From the NCBI GenBank assembly GCA_902515565.1, contig CABXVR010000008.1, positions 1 through 49,873 on the forward strand: 49,873 nucleotides of DNA. Reading direction: 5' to 3'. Shown in pieces: positions 26,793 through 36,487 of the stretch (positions within the stretch are counted from its first letter, which is position 1; the number at the start of each line of letters is the position of its first letter). The position numbers and the translations under genes are program-made. A model generated the notes under the pieces. That model had not been told where the DNA came from. It did no database searches and worked only from the letters and a program-made list of their open reading frames with translations. This DNA is from an uncultured Bacteroidota bacterium. GTDB lineage: Bacteria; Bacteroidota; Bacteroidia; Flavobacteriales; Flavobacteriaceae.

Positions 26793-29700
26793 ATGAATAG
26801 AAGATTTTTTTTATCAATTCTTTGTTTAATCTCTTTTCATATTTATTCCTCTGCACAAAACGTAGAAATAGATAATTACTCTGTAAATAACTTAGGGCAG
26901 GTGCAATTGTCAATTGAGGCTCAAGCTGGCAAATACTATGTACTTCATGCGCAACATAGTCCAACATTTAATTGGGCAGTGTCAATCACGATTGGTGTCA
27001 ATGGTACGATGATAATTTCAGAATCTGGCGCAGCATACCCATTAGAAAACTACACAATTACAGAGCATGACATGGGAAACCCTGATGACTATGACGGAGA
27101 TGGTATTAATGATATTACTGAGTTTAATAACATGCCTACAGATGGACCTCTAAACTTCGCAGAAGCAATTGATTTTGTTGATGGAGCTACTTCAATACCA
27201 GATGCTGAAACATTTATGAGTTTAGCTACAGTGAATAATGTTGGCTGGGCTCCTTTTCTCGATGATCAATTGTATGTTAAGTTCGGAATACTAGATAGAG
27301 ATACATCTGAACCAAAGGTATACTTTATTAATAGTAACACATATACGATACATGCAAGCTTTTGGAATGGAATAGACGCTACTGTTAATGGAGATGACAG
27401 CTCTGGAGAAATAGTTTTTAATCCTAACGACATCCTTCCAAATGGAATTATAGGAACCTACTCATTCAATTTTTCTTTTGGAGATGCTTATAATTTTGAA
27501 GCCACTCAAAGAACCTATGAATTATTAGCGGCTAGCATGCCTTTCTTACAAAATAACATGAATCATTTTATAGGACAATCTTCTGAAAACAGTCACATCA
27601 ATAATTACGCAGAAGATTTTGTAGATTCTAGAATAGATGTAGTTTTAGAAACTGATGTTTTTGCTGAAGTTAATTATGTTCCTTTTCACGAAGCAGAAGG
27701 ATATGGGTTCTTTAGACATATGCAAGATCTTAATGAAACGCCAGGCAGTAGAGATATTGTTCTTTATGATGCATTACCAAATTCACTACCTAGAGTCGGG
27801 GGAATAATTACCTCAGTGATGCAAACCCCGCTATCACATGTTAATTTAAGAGCTATTCAAGATAATGTGCCAAATGCATATATAGCAGACCCATTATCAA
27901 ATAATGCAATATCAAGTCTTTTGGGGAACTATATTTATTATAAAGTTGAAAGTGAACAGTTTGAAATAAGAGAGGCTACTTTAGCTGAAGTTAATGAATG
28001 GTATGAAGATCTTAGGCCCACAGAGCCTCAGATTCCAATTCGTGATTTAAGTATTACTGATATTGTTCCATTAGACGATATTGAATTTGAGATGTCTACT
28101 GCATTTGGTGCAAAGTGCTCTAACGTTGCAACCATGAGAGATTTTGGATTTCCAGATGGAACAATTCCTGATGGTTTTGGTATTCCATTTTACTACTACG
28201 ACGAATTTATGCAGTTCAATAATTTTTATCAAGAAGCACAGGTAATCTTGGGAAATCCTGTCTTTCACAATGATATAAACTTTAGAGTTGAACGTTTAAA
28301 ACTCTTTAGAGAAGATATAAAGGCGGCGCCTATGCCACAATGGATGCTAGATGATTTACAAGCAATGCATGATGATTTTCCCGAAGGAACTGCAGTTAGA
28401 GTTAGATCGAGTACTAATAATGAAGATTTACCCGGGTTTAGTGGCGCAGGACTATACGCTTCTAAAACTCAATATCCTGACGAAGGTCATATATCTAAAT
28501 CTATCAAACAGGTTTACGCTAGTATGTGGAATTTTAGAGCCTATGAGGAAAGAGATTTTTATCGCGTTGATCATTTTATGGCAGCAATGGGTGTTTTATG
28601 CCATCCAAGTTTTCAAAATGAGCAATCAAATGGAGTAGGAATTAGCATTGATCCAATTTATGATACAGAAGACACCTTTTATTTAAATACTCAAGTTGGT
28701 GAGTCGTTGATTACAAATCCAGAAGCAAACTCAGTCCCAGAAGAGATTTTACTTTATGAAGACCCTAATCAAGCAGGAGGCTACCTTGTTTTAAGGCTTT
28801 CCAACTTAGTTAATCCTGGAGAACTGGTAATGGATCAAGTTTATCTAGATCAAATGAGGGAGTATCTTTCTATAATTCATGATGAATTTGCAATTCTTTA
28901 TGATGTTGTTGGAGCAGAGGGTTTTGCGATGGATATTGAATATAAAGTTACTGAAGAAGGTCAATTAATCATAAAACAAGCTCGACCATGGGTTTCTTTT
29001 TGGGCAAATATTACATCTGATTATGATTTAGGTGTTTCCGCAATTACTAGCCCACAATCTTCTTCAAGTCTTGGAAGTGAAGAATTGGTAACAACAATAA
29101 TTTCAAACAATGGCTTGAACGATATGAGTGATTTTAGTGTCGAGTTATTGGTAGATGGTCAATCAATGCAAACTATTATTATAGATGAAACTATAGAACC
29201 ATTTAGCGAAGCTGATTATCAGTTTTCAGTACCTCAAGACTTTTCAACTATTGCTGACTATGCTTTAACTTCAATTGTCAATCATATTGATGATGAATAC
29301 GAAAATAATGATACTCTAAGTGTTGTTTTAAGAAAGGTTCACCTTTTAAATGGGGAGATTTCTCTTGGTGAATTAGAAGTTGTTTGTGATGATGTCATTG
29401 AATTAGAAGCACTAGTTTATAACCATGGTGAAGAAACTATAACAGAACTTGAAATTGAAGTGGTTGTTAATGATTTAACAGTTGATGTTATTGACGCGGA
29501 AGTAAATATCGCGTTCGAACAGCAAGGTGCAGTAACAATTGCAATTGATGACAACCTTGAGCAAGACAATAATATTACTCTGAACTTATTAGATATTAAT
29601 AGCCAGCAAGATGAGGATCAAACCAATAATTCAGCTACTGTAAACACAAGTCTAGATTCAAATTATGATATTATTACACTCGTGATTAATGCAGATGATT

Positions 29701-31490
29701 ACCCAGAAGAAACATCATGGAAGCTTTTAGATGAATCTAATCAAATAATTGCCACTGGTGCTTTGGATAATGACACGGAAGTGTTTACTGAAGATATTTG
29801 TGTGGACTATAGTTCTTGCTTCTCTCTTTATGTTTATGACTCTTATGGTGATGGTATTTGTTGTGGTTACGGCTTTGGAGATTTTCTAATCTTAGATTCC
29901 TCTGATAATATTATTCTTTCTAATAGTGGTGAATTTGACAACTTTGCACAGGAAGTGTTTTGTCTTGATGATTCGGGTTGTGAGATTACAGCCGACATTA
30001 ATGTGTCTCCAGTAAATTCTATATCTGCCCCAACAACTACTACCTTTTGCTATGAAACTGGATTAGACAACTCCTATTCTTTTACTAGTCTTGACGGAAG
30101 TCCAATGAATCTTACTATTAACTCTGGGCAAGTAGAAAATGGATATGATGAATTAATAATTCTTGATTCTGATGGTGCCGAACTTTACAATGGTTATGGT
30201 GCAGGTGGAGATGTCTCTGGATTAACTTTTCAATCTTCTGGAGACAATATAACTCTTATCGTTCAAGAAGATGGAAGCATAAGCTGTGCAAGTAGTGGAT
30301 ACAACCCTATAGATTTTACTGTTACTTGTCCTACTTGTGTAAGTCCTATTTCTGTTAATGATGGTACAATTACAATTAACACAAATTCTGGCTTAAGTCC
30401 ATTTGAATATAGTATTGATAATGGACTAACATTCTTTGATTCAAATACTTTCAGCAATTTAGCTGCTGGTGATTATGATGTAGTTGTCATGGGGGCTACA
30501 GGGCTTTGTACATTTGAACAAACTGTTTATGTTGGGGCGTGTGAATTTACTTCAGTTAACATAGTGGCAACTACAGCTTCTTCAGTAGTTTCCACAGATG
30601 GATCTATAGTCATTACACCAACATCTGGCGAAGGTCCATATTTGTATAGTATTGATGGTGGGCAAAGCTTTGTTACAAACAATGTCTTTTCTGGACTTGC
30701 TATTGGAACATATAATATAGTTGTTCAAGATTCGGAACAAATATGTTTTTATGAAGAGAGTGTTCCTCTTAGAATTGAAACGATGGTGATTAATGAAATT
30801 AATTATCGATCAATTGAATCGTTTAACCCTGATGACTGGATTGAGTTATACAATCCAGAGTCAACAGCTAAGGATATTTCGAATTGGAAAATTAAAGATG
30901 ACAATGACTCTCATGTTTTTGTAATCCCAGAGGGAACTCAAGTTGAAGCAAATGGATATTTAATTATTGTTAAAGATGAGGCTGATTTCACAACCGCATT
31001 CCCAGGCATTCCTTACATAGGTGAACTTGGTTTTGGTTTTGGTGGATCTGATGAAGTTAGACTATATACCTCTGACGATAAGCTAGTTGATGAAGTAAAG
31101 TATGAATCTGAATCTCCTTGGCCTACTTGTGCATATGAAACTGGAAATACACTTGAACTGATTACTCCAGACTTAGACAATTCATTGCCAGAGAGTTGGA
31201 GCTGTATTAATGAAAATGGCAGCCCAAATGCGGTCAATAGTAGTAGTTTGTACATTGAAAACATTGCCTACAGCTTAGCAAATATATTTCCAAATCCTGT
31301 AAAAAATACACTCTATATTTCTGGGGATTCAAACAACTATAACATAAAGGTTTATTCTCTTCTAGGTCAGATTGTAATCGCTGATTATAATGTCAGCGAA
31401 GTTGATGTCAGCACACTTACTAAAGGGGTTTACTTAATAATGATTAGTAATGAAAACTCTACAACAACCAAACGATTTATAAAGTTTTAA
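26793..31490 (+). CDS. Giant T9SS-secreted protein with PPDK-type ATP-binding and phosphohistidine-swivel-like domains
   Basis: 1565 residues. Order: signal peptide 1-21; a segment with a DxDxDG calcium-type loop (DDYDGDGIND, about 95-105); a swivel-like region with PRVGGIITS and LSHVNLRA (His349), similar to the phosphorylated His loop of glucan/pyruvate dikinases; a PPDK/PEP-synthase ATP-grasp domain about 437-735 (FGAKCSNVATM with Lys441, VRVRSSTNNED 535-545, DIEYK, QARPW 729-733); two CARDB-like domains (744-950); a YGDGICC domain near 1015; a CUB-like region (1070-1180); two SprB-like repeats (1182-1320); a lamin-tail domain (1330-1450); and a T9SS type A sorting domain (1495-1565). It is therefore exported and surface-bound or released. 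Its substrate and phosphate donor outside the cell are unknown. Confidence 0.9.
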   Translation: MNRRFFLSILCLISFHIYSSAQNVEIDNYSVNNLGQVQLSIEAQAGKYYVLHAQHSPTFNWAVSITIGVNGTMIISESGAAYPLENYTITEHDMGNPDDYDGDGINDITEFNNMPTDGPLNFAEAIDFVDGATSIPDAETFMSLATVNNVGWAPFLDDQLYVKFGILDRDTSEPKVYFINSNTYTIHASFWNGIDATVNGDDSSGEIVFNPNDILPNGIIGTYSFNFSFGDAYNFEATQRTYELLAASMPFLQNNMNHFIGQSSENSHINNYAEDFVDSRIDVVLETDVFAEVNYVPFHEAEGYGFFRHMQDLNETPGSRDIVLYDALPNSLPRVGGIITSVMQTPLSHVNLRAIQDNVPNAYIADPLSNNAISSLLGNYIYYKVESEQFEIREATLAEVNEWYEDLRPTEPQIPIRDLSITDIVPLDDIEFEMSTAFGAKCSNVATMRDFGFPDGTIPDGFGIPFYYYDEFMQFNNFYQEAQVILGNPVFHNDINFRVERLKLFREDIKAAPMPQWMLDDLQAMHDDFPEGTAVRVRSSTNNEDLPGFSGAGLYASKTQYPDEGHISKSIKQVYASMWNFRAYEERDFYRVDHFMAAMGVLCHPSFQNEQSNGVGISIDPIYDTEDTFYLNTQVGESLITNPEANSVPEEILLYEDPNQAGGYLVLRLSNLVNPGELVMDQVYLDQMREYLSIIHDEFAILYDVVGAEGFAMDIEYKVTEEGQLIIKQARPWVSFWANITSDYDLGVSAITSPQSSSSLGSEELVTTIISNNGLNDMSDFSVELLVDGQSMQTIIIDETIEPFSEADYQFSVPQDFSTIADYALTSIVNHIDDEYENNDTLSVVLRKVHLLNGEISLGELEVVCDDVIELEALVYNHGEETITELEIEVVVNDLTVDVIDAEVNIAFEQQGAVTIAIDDNLEQDNNITLNLLDINSQQDEDQTNNSATVNTSLDSNYDIITLVINADDYPEETSWKLLDESNQIIATGALDNDTEVFTEDICVDYSSCFSLYVYDSYGDGICCGYGFGDFLILDSSDNIILSNSGEFDNFAQEVFCLDDSGCEITADINVSPVNSISAPTTTTFCYETGLDNSYSFTSLDGSPMNLTINSGQVENGYDELIILDSDGAELYNGYGAGGDVSGLTFQSSGDNITLIVQEDGSISCASSGYNPIDFTVTCPTCVSPISVNDGTITINTNSGLSPFEYSIDNGLTFFDSNTFSNLAAGDYDVVVMGATGLCTFEQTVYVGACEFTSVNIVATTASSVVSTDGSIVITPTSGEGPYLYSIDGGQSFVTNNVFSGLAIGTYNIVVQDSEQICFYEESVPLRIETMVINEINYRSIESFNPDDWIELYNPESTAKDISNWKIKDDNDSHVFVIPEGTQVEANGYLIIVKDEADFTTAFPGIPYIGELGFGFGGSDEVRLYTSDDKLVDEVKYESESPWPTCAYETGNTLELITPDLDNSLPESWSCINENGSPNAVNSSSLYIENIAYSLANIFPNPVKNTLYISGDSNNYNIKVYSLLGQIVIADYNVSEVDVSTLTKGVYLIMISNENSTTTKRFIKF

Positions 31491-31504
31491 AGGTGGTTAA
31501 AAAT

Positions 31505-32617
31505 TTAAATTAGGTTTGCTAATTCAGACCCAATATTAGTGCCTATTGCAACCCCCATTCCTCCTAATCTAACTCCACAGTAAACATTGTTAGAAAGTTG
31601 TTTTGTTATTGTGGTTTTTTTATTTCCAATTCCCATAATACCACTCCACCTTTGTTCAATTTCAAAATTACTCTTAGGTAAAATAACGTCTGTTAATAAT
31701 TGTTCTAATTTAGATTGTATAGTATCAGTAACTCCAAACTCATTTGTATTTTCGGCATGAAAATCTAAATTCCTACCCCCGCCCAATAAAATTCTATCAT
31801 CAATATTCCTGAAATAATAGTACCCTTGTTGAAAGTGAAAAGTTCCAATTACCTTTAAATTTTTAATCGGTTTAGTAATGAGAACTTGTGCTCTAGCTGG
31901 AACTACTTTTTCTTGAATTATTGATTCAGAAAATCCATTTGTGGCGATAAATAATTTGTTACAACTTATGGTGAATTGATTTGTGTAAACTTTAACTGAT
32001 GGACCAATATCTTCAAAGCTCTCAACAGAGACATTATTTATAACCCTTATGTTTGACTTATAGGCTTTACTTAAAAGTGCGTCCATCATTTCTCCAGTAT
32101 CTATCTGCCCTTCAAATTTGTTGAAAATTATCTCCTCTAAAGTGTTCTGAAAATTAAACTTGTTTTTATTTAACTCAAATACTTTATCATTGAATAATGG
32201 CTCAATGAGTTTATTAATCTCTTCAATTTTTTCTAAAGAATTGTGAAACTTTTCAATGTCATCTTTAAGAAATATTTCATTACCCCCAAACTGTTTATAT
32301 TTAATCTGCTTATCTCCCAAAAGGTTTCTTAGCCTACTTAGTCCTGAGACCCTTTTTTGTATTAATTCATAAACTTCTGAAGGACCGTGTGAGTCAAGGT
32401 CACTTATTATTTCTGTTAGACTTCCAAAACACGCAAATCCAGCATTTCTAGAGCTGGCGCCATGAGGAATTAATCCTTTTTCTAAAACAACAATTTTTGA
32501 TTTTGGATGTTTAACCCTAAGTTCTAGAGCACAGTTTATACCAACTATTCCACTACCGACAACAACAAAGTCAATGTTAGAAAGCCAAGTTTTGTTTTCC
32601 CAGTATGAGAATATCAT
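31505..32617 (-). CDS. FAD-dependent oxidoreductase of the DAO family
   Basis: 370 residues. The Rossmann motif VVVGSGIVG (Gly21, Gly23, Gly26) is followed by the ribose-binding Glu in VVLEKG and by GASSRNAGFACFGS, the flavin-contact loop typical of glycine/sarcosine/D-amino-acid oxidase relatives. The C-terminal block CGVRLGGMGVAIGTNIG closes the FAD site. The substrate cannot be inferred. It starts 15 bases after the accC stop, probably riding on the acc operon transcript. Confidence 0.88.
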   Translation of the reverse strand: MIFSYWENKTWLSNIDFVVVGSGIVGINCALELRVKHPKSKIVVLEKGLIPHGASSRNAGFACFGSLTEIISDLDSHGPSEVYELIQKRVSGLSRLRNLLGDKQIKYKQFGGNEIFLKDDIEKFHNSLEKIEEINKLIEPLFNDKVFELNKNKFNFQNTLEEIIFNKFEGQIDTGEMMDALLSKAYKSNIRVINNVSVESFEDIGPSVKVYTNQFTISCNKLFIATNGFSESIIQEKVVPARAQVLITKPIKNLKVIGTFHFQQGYYYFRNIDDRILLGGGRNLDFHAENTNEFGVTDTIQSKLEQLLTDVILPKSNFEIEQRWSGIMGIGNKKTTITKQLSNNVYCGVRLGGMGVAIGTNIGSELANLI

Positions 32618-32632
32618 ATAAAACGTATGTTA

Positions 32633-33976
32633 TTAGTTTGATTCTATTTCAAAATCTTCCATGAATTTAGTTGTGTACTTTCCCTCAATATATTGAGGAT
32701 TATTCATAAGTTGTCTGTGAAAAGGAATGGTAGTTTTGATTCCTTCAATAATAAACTCATCTAAAGCTCTTTTCATTTTGTTTATTGCCTCTTCTCTTGT
32801 TTGAGCTGTAGTAATAAGTTTTGCTATCATTGAATCATAATTAGGAGGAATAGAATATCCTGAATAAACATGAGTGTCAAGCCTAACTCCATGACCACCT
32901 GGTAGATGTAAGTTTGTAATTTTTCCAGGTGATGGTCTAAAATTGTTAAAAGGATCCTCCGCATTAATTCTACATTCTATTGAGTGCATTTGAGGAAAAT
33001 AATTCTTGCCAGTAATTGGAATGCCTGCTGCAACTAATATTTGCTCTCTAATTAAATCAAAATTTATTACCTGCTCAGTAATGGGGTGCTCTACTTGTAT
33101 TCTAGTGTTCATCTCCATAAAATAGAAGTTTCTATTTTTATCAACTAAGAATTCTACTGTTCCAGCCCCCTCATATTTAATAAACTCAGATGCTTTTACT
33201 GCAGCTTCACCCATTCTTTGTCTGAGCTTATCAGTCATAAATGGAGATGGAACTTCCTCAGTTAACTTTTGATGTCTTCTTTGAATTGAACAATCTCTTT
33301 CGGACAAATGACAAGCCTTCCCTTTTGAGTCGCCAACAATTTGAATTTCAATGTGTCTTGGCTCTTCTATTAGCTTTTCCATATACATGTCATCATTTCC
33401 AAAAGCAGCCTTTGACTCCTGTCTAGCAGAATCCCAAGCATCTTTTAGCTCAGACTCATCCCAAACAGCTCTCATCCCTTTTCCTCCTCCTCCAGCTGTT
33501 GCCTTTAGCATAACTGGATATCCAGTTTTTTTTGCAGTTTTTTTACATTCTGCAAAGTTTTCAATAATTCCGTCACTTCCTGGAACGCATGGTACTCCCG
33601 CGGCTTTCATTGTTAATTTAGCAGTTGCTTTATCTCCCATTTTTGAAATCATTTCGCAAGAAGCTCCAATGAACTTAATATCATGCTCTTCACATATTTT
33701 CGAAAACTTTGCATTTTCAGATAAAAATCCATATCCAGGGTGGATTGCATCGGCATTAGTAATCTCTGCTGCAGCAATTATATTTGAAATTTTTAAATAA
33801 GATTCATTACTAGGAGCTGGGCCTATACAAACTGCTTCATCTGCAAATTTAACATGTATGCTTTCAGCATCTGTTACTGAATAAACAGCAACAGTTTTAA
33901 TTCCCATTTCCTTGCATGTTCTAATTATTCTAAGGGCTATTTCACCTCTGTTCGCAATTAATATTTTTTTGAACAT
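32633..33976 (-). CDS. accC: Acetyl-CoA carboxylase, biotin carboxylase subunit
   Basis: 447 residues, normal length. It starts with [19 protein letters not shown]; the ATP-grasp Gly loop is [10 protein letters not shown], and the metal/bicarbonate segment is [20 protein letters not shown]. It carboxylates the biotin on AccB with ATP and bicarbonate for fatty acid synthesis. It follows accB with a 32-base gap and fabH before it, all on the minus strand. Confidence 0.97.
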   Translation of the reverse strand: MFKKILIANRGEIALRIIRTCKEMGIKTVAVYSVTDAESIHVKFADEAVCIGPAPSNESYLKISNIIAAAEITNADAIHPGYGFLSENAKFSKICEEHDIKFIGASCEMISKMGDKATAKLTMKAAGVPCVPGSDGIIENFAECKKTAKKTGYPVMLKATAGGGGKGMRAVWDESELKDAWDSARQESKAAFGNDDMYMEKLIEEPRHIEIQIVGDSKGKACHLSERDCSIQRRHQKLTEEVPSPFMTDKLRQRMGEAAVKASEFIKYEGAGTVEFLVDKNRNFYFMEMNTRIQVEHPITEQVINFDLIREQILVAAGIPITGKNYFPQMHSIECRINAEDPFNNFRPSPGKITNLHLPGGHGVRLDTHVYSGYSIPPNYDSMIAKLITTAQTREEAINKMKRALDEFIIEGIKTTIPFHRQLMNNPQYIEGKYTTKFMEDFEIESN

Positions 33977-34008
33977 AACTGTTTTTTTTATAGATGTAAA
34001 TTAACTGA

Positions 34009-34488
34009 CTAAGATGGGTCGACTAAAAATAATGGCTGGTCAAACTCTACAGGAGAAGCATCATCAATTAAAATTTTAACAATTTTTCCTGTTACTTCAG
34101 ACTCTATTTCATTGAAAAGCTTCATAGCTTCAATTACACACAAGACGTCACCATCTGCTATAGTAGATCCAACCTCAACAAAGTTTGATTTGTCAGGTGA
34201 TGGTTTTCTGTAAAAAGTACCTATAATTGGTGATTTAATAGTGATATATTTTGAGCTTTCCTCCTCTGCTTTTGGAGCCTCTTCTTTTACAGCGGCTGGT
34301 TGAGTAGTTTCAATTACAGGGCTTTGAATAGCTGGCTGTTGTTGAACTGGCATGGCCTGGACTATTGTTTGCTTTTGTGCTTTACCAGTCTTAATGGTGA
34401 TTTTAACGTCTTCCATTTCTAATTTTACTTCATTTGCTCCTGACTTGGCAACGAATTTTATTAAATTTTGAATGTCTTTAATGTCCAT
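34009..34488 (-). CDS. accB: Acetyl-CoA carboxylase, biotin carboxyl carrier protein
   Basis: 159 residues. The N-terminal helix-rich part is joined by a Pro/Ala/Gln-rich linker (about 44-78) to the biotinyl domain, where Lys123 in CVIEAMKLFNEIE is the biotin site. The EAMK motif with the preceding thumb region (SPIIGTFYRKPSPDK) is characteristic. It shuttles carboxyl groups between AccC and the transferase subunits, which are not in the window. Confidence 0.97.
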   Translation of the reverse strand: MDIKDIQNLIKFVAKSGANEVKLEMEDVKITIKTGKAQKQTIVQAMPVQQQPAIQSPVIETTQPAAVKEEAPKAEEESSKYITIKSPIIGTFYRKPSPDKSNFVEVGSTIADGDVLCVIEAMKLFNEIESEVTGKIVKILIDDASPVEFDQPLFLVDPS

Positions 34489-34504
34489 AAAATATATTAT
34501 TTAG

Positions 34505-35503
34505 TTAATTATTATTATAACTCCATTTAAAATAAATTGAGCCCCAGGAGAATCCGCCTCCAAAGGCAGCAAAAACAATTTTATCTCCTTTTTTCAGTTT
34601 AGATTCGTAATCATACAAAAGCAAAGGGATAGTTGCTGAGGTAGTATTTCCGTACTTTTCAATATTTACCATCACTTGACTTTTTGAAAGTTCTAGTCTA
34701 TCAGCTGTAGCATCTATAATACGTTGGTTTGCTTGGTGGGCTGCAAGCCACTGAATATCCTCTTTTTTTAGATTATTTTTTTTTAAAATTTTTGCTGAAA
34801 CATCTGCCATATTAAAAACGGCATTTTTGAAAACAGTTTTACCATCTTGCCTTATAAACTGATCTCCATTTTTTATAGCCTCTTCGTCTGTCGGACGACA
34901 TGAACCTCCTGATTTTACTTTAAGAAAGTCTCTTCCCTTTCCGTCAGTCTTAAGTATTTCATCTTGCATTCCTAAGCCCTCATTGTTTGGCTCAAAGAGC
35001 ACAGCACCTGCTCCATCTCCAAATATTATACATGTTGCTCTGTCTGTATAATCAATCATGGATGAGTTTTTGTCTGCTCCTATTAGTAATACTTTTTTAT
35101 AAGCTCCAGACTCAATATATCTTGCGGCCACTGACATCCCAAAAAGAAAACTAGAACATGCAGCATCCATGTCAAATGAAAAAGCGTTTATTGCTCCAAT
35201 TTGTGTTGCTGTGTATGATGCTGTCGATGCAGCTTGCATGTCTGGAGTTGCAGTTGCAACTATAACTAAATCAATTGTTGTTGGGTCAATATTCTTTTTT
35301 GCAATTAAATCCTTTGCTGCGTTTATTGCCAAAAACGATGATCCAAGCTCATTACCTTTTAATATTCTTCTCTCTTTAATTCCAGTTCGCGAAACTATCC
35401 ATTGATCGTTAGTTTCTACCATTGATTCTAAAATTTTATTTGTTAGAACAAATTCTGGAACATATCCTCCAACAGCAGTAATAGTAGCATTTAACTTAGT
35501 CAT
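34505..35503 (-). CDS. fabH: Beta-ketoacyl-ACP synthase III
   Basis: 332 residues. The catalytic triad is Cys116 (MDAACSSFLFGM), His256 (AAHQANQRI) and Asn286 (YGNTTSA). It condenses an acyl-CoA primer with malonyl-ACP to begin fatty acid synthesis, the natural partner of the two acc genes downstream (16 bases to accB). Its upstream region is unusual: a 106-base run of helically phased A-tracts and then the rpmF terminator. So fabH-accB-accC should start from their own promoter within or next to curved DNA. Confidence 0.97.
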   Translation of the reverse strand: MTKLNATITAVGGYVPEFVLTNKILESMVETNDQWIVSRTGIKERRILKGNELGSSFLAINAAKDLIAKKNIDPTTIDLVIVATATPDMQAASTASYTATQIGAINAFSFDMDAACSSFLFGMSVAARYIESGAYKKVLLIGADKNSSMIDYTDRATCIIFGDGAGAVLFEPNNEGLGMQDEILKTDGKGRDFLKVKSGGSCRPTDEEAIKNGDQFIRQDGKTVFKNAVFNMADVSAKILKKNNLKKEDIQWLAAHQANQRIIDATADRLELSKSQVMVNIEKYGNTTSATIPLLLYDYESKLKKGDKIVFAAFGGGFSWGSIYFKWSYNNN

Positions 35504-35530
35504 AAATCAAAATCTAGAACAAATGTGTGT

Positions 35531-35636
35531 AAAAAAAATATAAAAACAAGCAAAAAAGAGTAAAAATTAAGAAAAATGAACAAAAAACGAGTAAAAATGA
35601 GCAAAAAAGGTCAAAAAAAGCTTAAAATTGATAAAA
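35531..35636. repeat. Phased A-tract array (predicted strongly curved DNA) upstream of fabH
   Basis: Eleven runs of 4-8 A start at 35531, 35542, 35552, 35562, 35572, 35582, 35593, 35603, 35613, 35624 and 35633, i.e. every 9-11 bases with a mean near 10.2. Short G/C-containing spacers such as GAGT, GAGC and GGTC separate them. A-tracts repeated in step with the helix add their bends and are the textbook cause of intrinsic DNA curvature. The array fills the gap between the fabH start and the rpmF terminator and may contain the fabH promoter. Confidence 0.85.
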
Positions 35637-35653
35637 TTGAGATTTATTAAAAC

Positions 35654-35687
35654 AAAAAAAACGCTCTTAAATAAGAGCGTTTTTTTT
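35654..35687. terminator. Intrinsic terminator after rpmF
   Basis: A perfect 16-bp inverted repeat (arm AAAAAAAACGCTCTTA) with a two-base centre, flanked by A8 and T8. It lies 18 bases past the rpmF stop on the minus strand and would separate the pdxA-DUF177-rpmF transcript from fabH-accB-accC. Confidence 0.88.
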
Positions 35688-35704
35688 ATAGAACAATAAT
35701 TTTA

Positions 35705-35902
35705 CTAAGCTTCTTCTACAGCGGAATTGTCAATTAATACATTTCCTCTGTAATATAGTTTGTCTTCAAACCAATGAGCTCTGTGATATAGATGTGGTTC
35801 GCCTGTTGTAGGGCAAGTTGCAATTTGAGCTTCTGTAGCTTTGTAATGGGTTCTTCTCTTATCTCTTCTTGTTTTTGAGATTTTTCTTTTAGGATGAGCC
35901 AT
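35705..35902 (-). CDS. rpmF: 50S ribosomal protein L32
   Basis: 65 residues starting [20 protein letters not shown], the basic L32 signature. The zinc-ribbon cysteines of many L32 proteins are mostly missing: [17 protein letters not shown] has one Cys, so this is probably a zinc-independent form. It lies eight bases after the DUF177 gene, the widespread yceD-rpmF pairing. Confidence 0.96.
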   Translation of the reverse strand: MAHPKRKISKTRRDKRRTHYKATEAQIATCPTTGEPHLYHRAHWFEDKLYYRGNVLIDNSAVEEA

Positions 35903-35910
35903 AATTTTTT

Positions 35911-36447
35911 TTATTTATCTGTTACTATTTTTTTTAATTTTTCCCAACGAGGGTCAATTTCTCCTTTATTTACTGAAACATTTTCTTTTGGACTAAGTTC
36001 ACTTAGCTTATCTAGGACATCTGATTTTAGTGTTCCGTCAATAACTCCTGGATGAATTCTTTTTTGAGGAATTGAAAGAGCTATAAGCTCATATATCAAT
36101 TGCTCAATATTAATTTTGTGCTCATTGTGAGGTAAAATTAATATTTCTTCATTATCATTATTAAATTCCTGTCCGAACTTAACAACTAAATCAAAGCTAT
36201 TGTTAATCTCTTGATTATATATTTCATTTGAAATATCACAATTAACTTCAACAGAGCCTTCAGACTCAAAATTTAATTCCAATAAAGTTGTTTTCTTGAC
36301 AAGTTTAACTTTAACTAACACCTTGATGCTGTTAAAGTCAATAAAATCAATATCTTGAAAGAACGTATTTTCAATAGTGTACTCAAAATCATGAAGACCT
36401 AGCTTTAATCCAACAAATTCAATATCGAAATCTTTATTAGGCTTCAT
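35911..36447 (-). CDS. DUF177 (YceD) family protein
   Basis: 178 residues in the usual place just before rpmF. The C-terminal half carries the family pattern ([18 protein letters not shown], then [10 protein letters not shown]). The two-Cys pattern of many YceD proteins is absent. In bacteria and plastids YceD affects 23S rRNA accumulation; the molecular role is uncertain. Confidence 0.9.
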   Translation of the reverse strand: MKPNKDFDIEFVGLKLGLHDFEYTIENTFFQDIDFIDFNSIKVLVKVKLVKKTTLLELNFESEGSVEVNCDISNEIYNQEINNSFDLVVKFGQEFNNDNEEILILPHNEHKINIEQLIYELIALSIPQKRIHPGVIDGTLKSDVLDKLSELSPKENVSVNKGEIDPRWEKLKKIVTDK

Positions 36448-36487
36448 TACAATTTATTTCGAGGGTGCAAATATATAAAATTTCTTT

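Noticed and set aside
28351-28638. 95-codon plus-strand frame inside the giant secreted protein
   Set aside because: The main frame here carries the conserved VRVRSSTNNED motif, so the second frame is accidental.
33351-33800. 149-codon plus-strand open frame
   Set aside because: It lies wholly antisense to accC, a strongly conserved gene, and its translation shows no family motif.
35531-35636. CRISPR or tandem-repeat array
   Set aside because: The units are only about 10 bases with variable spacers and no conserved repeat of 24-40 bases; no cas genes are present. Helical phasing explains the pattern better.
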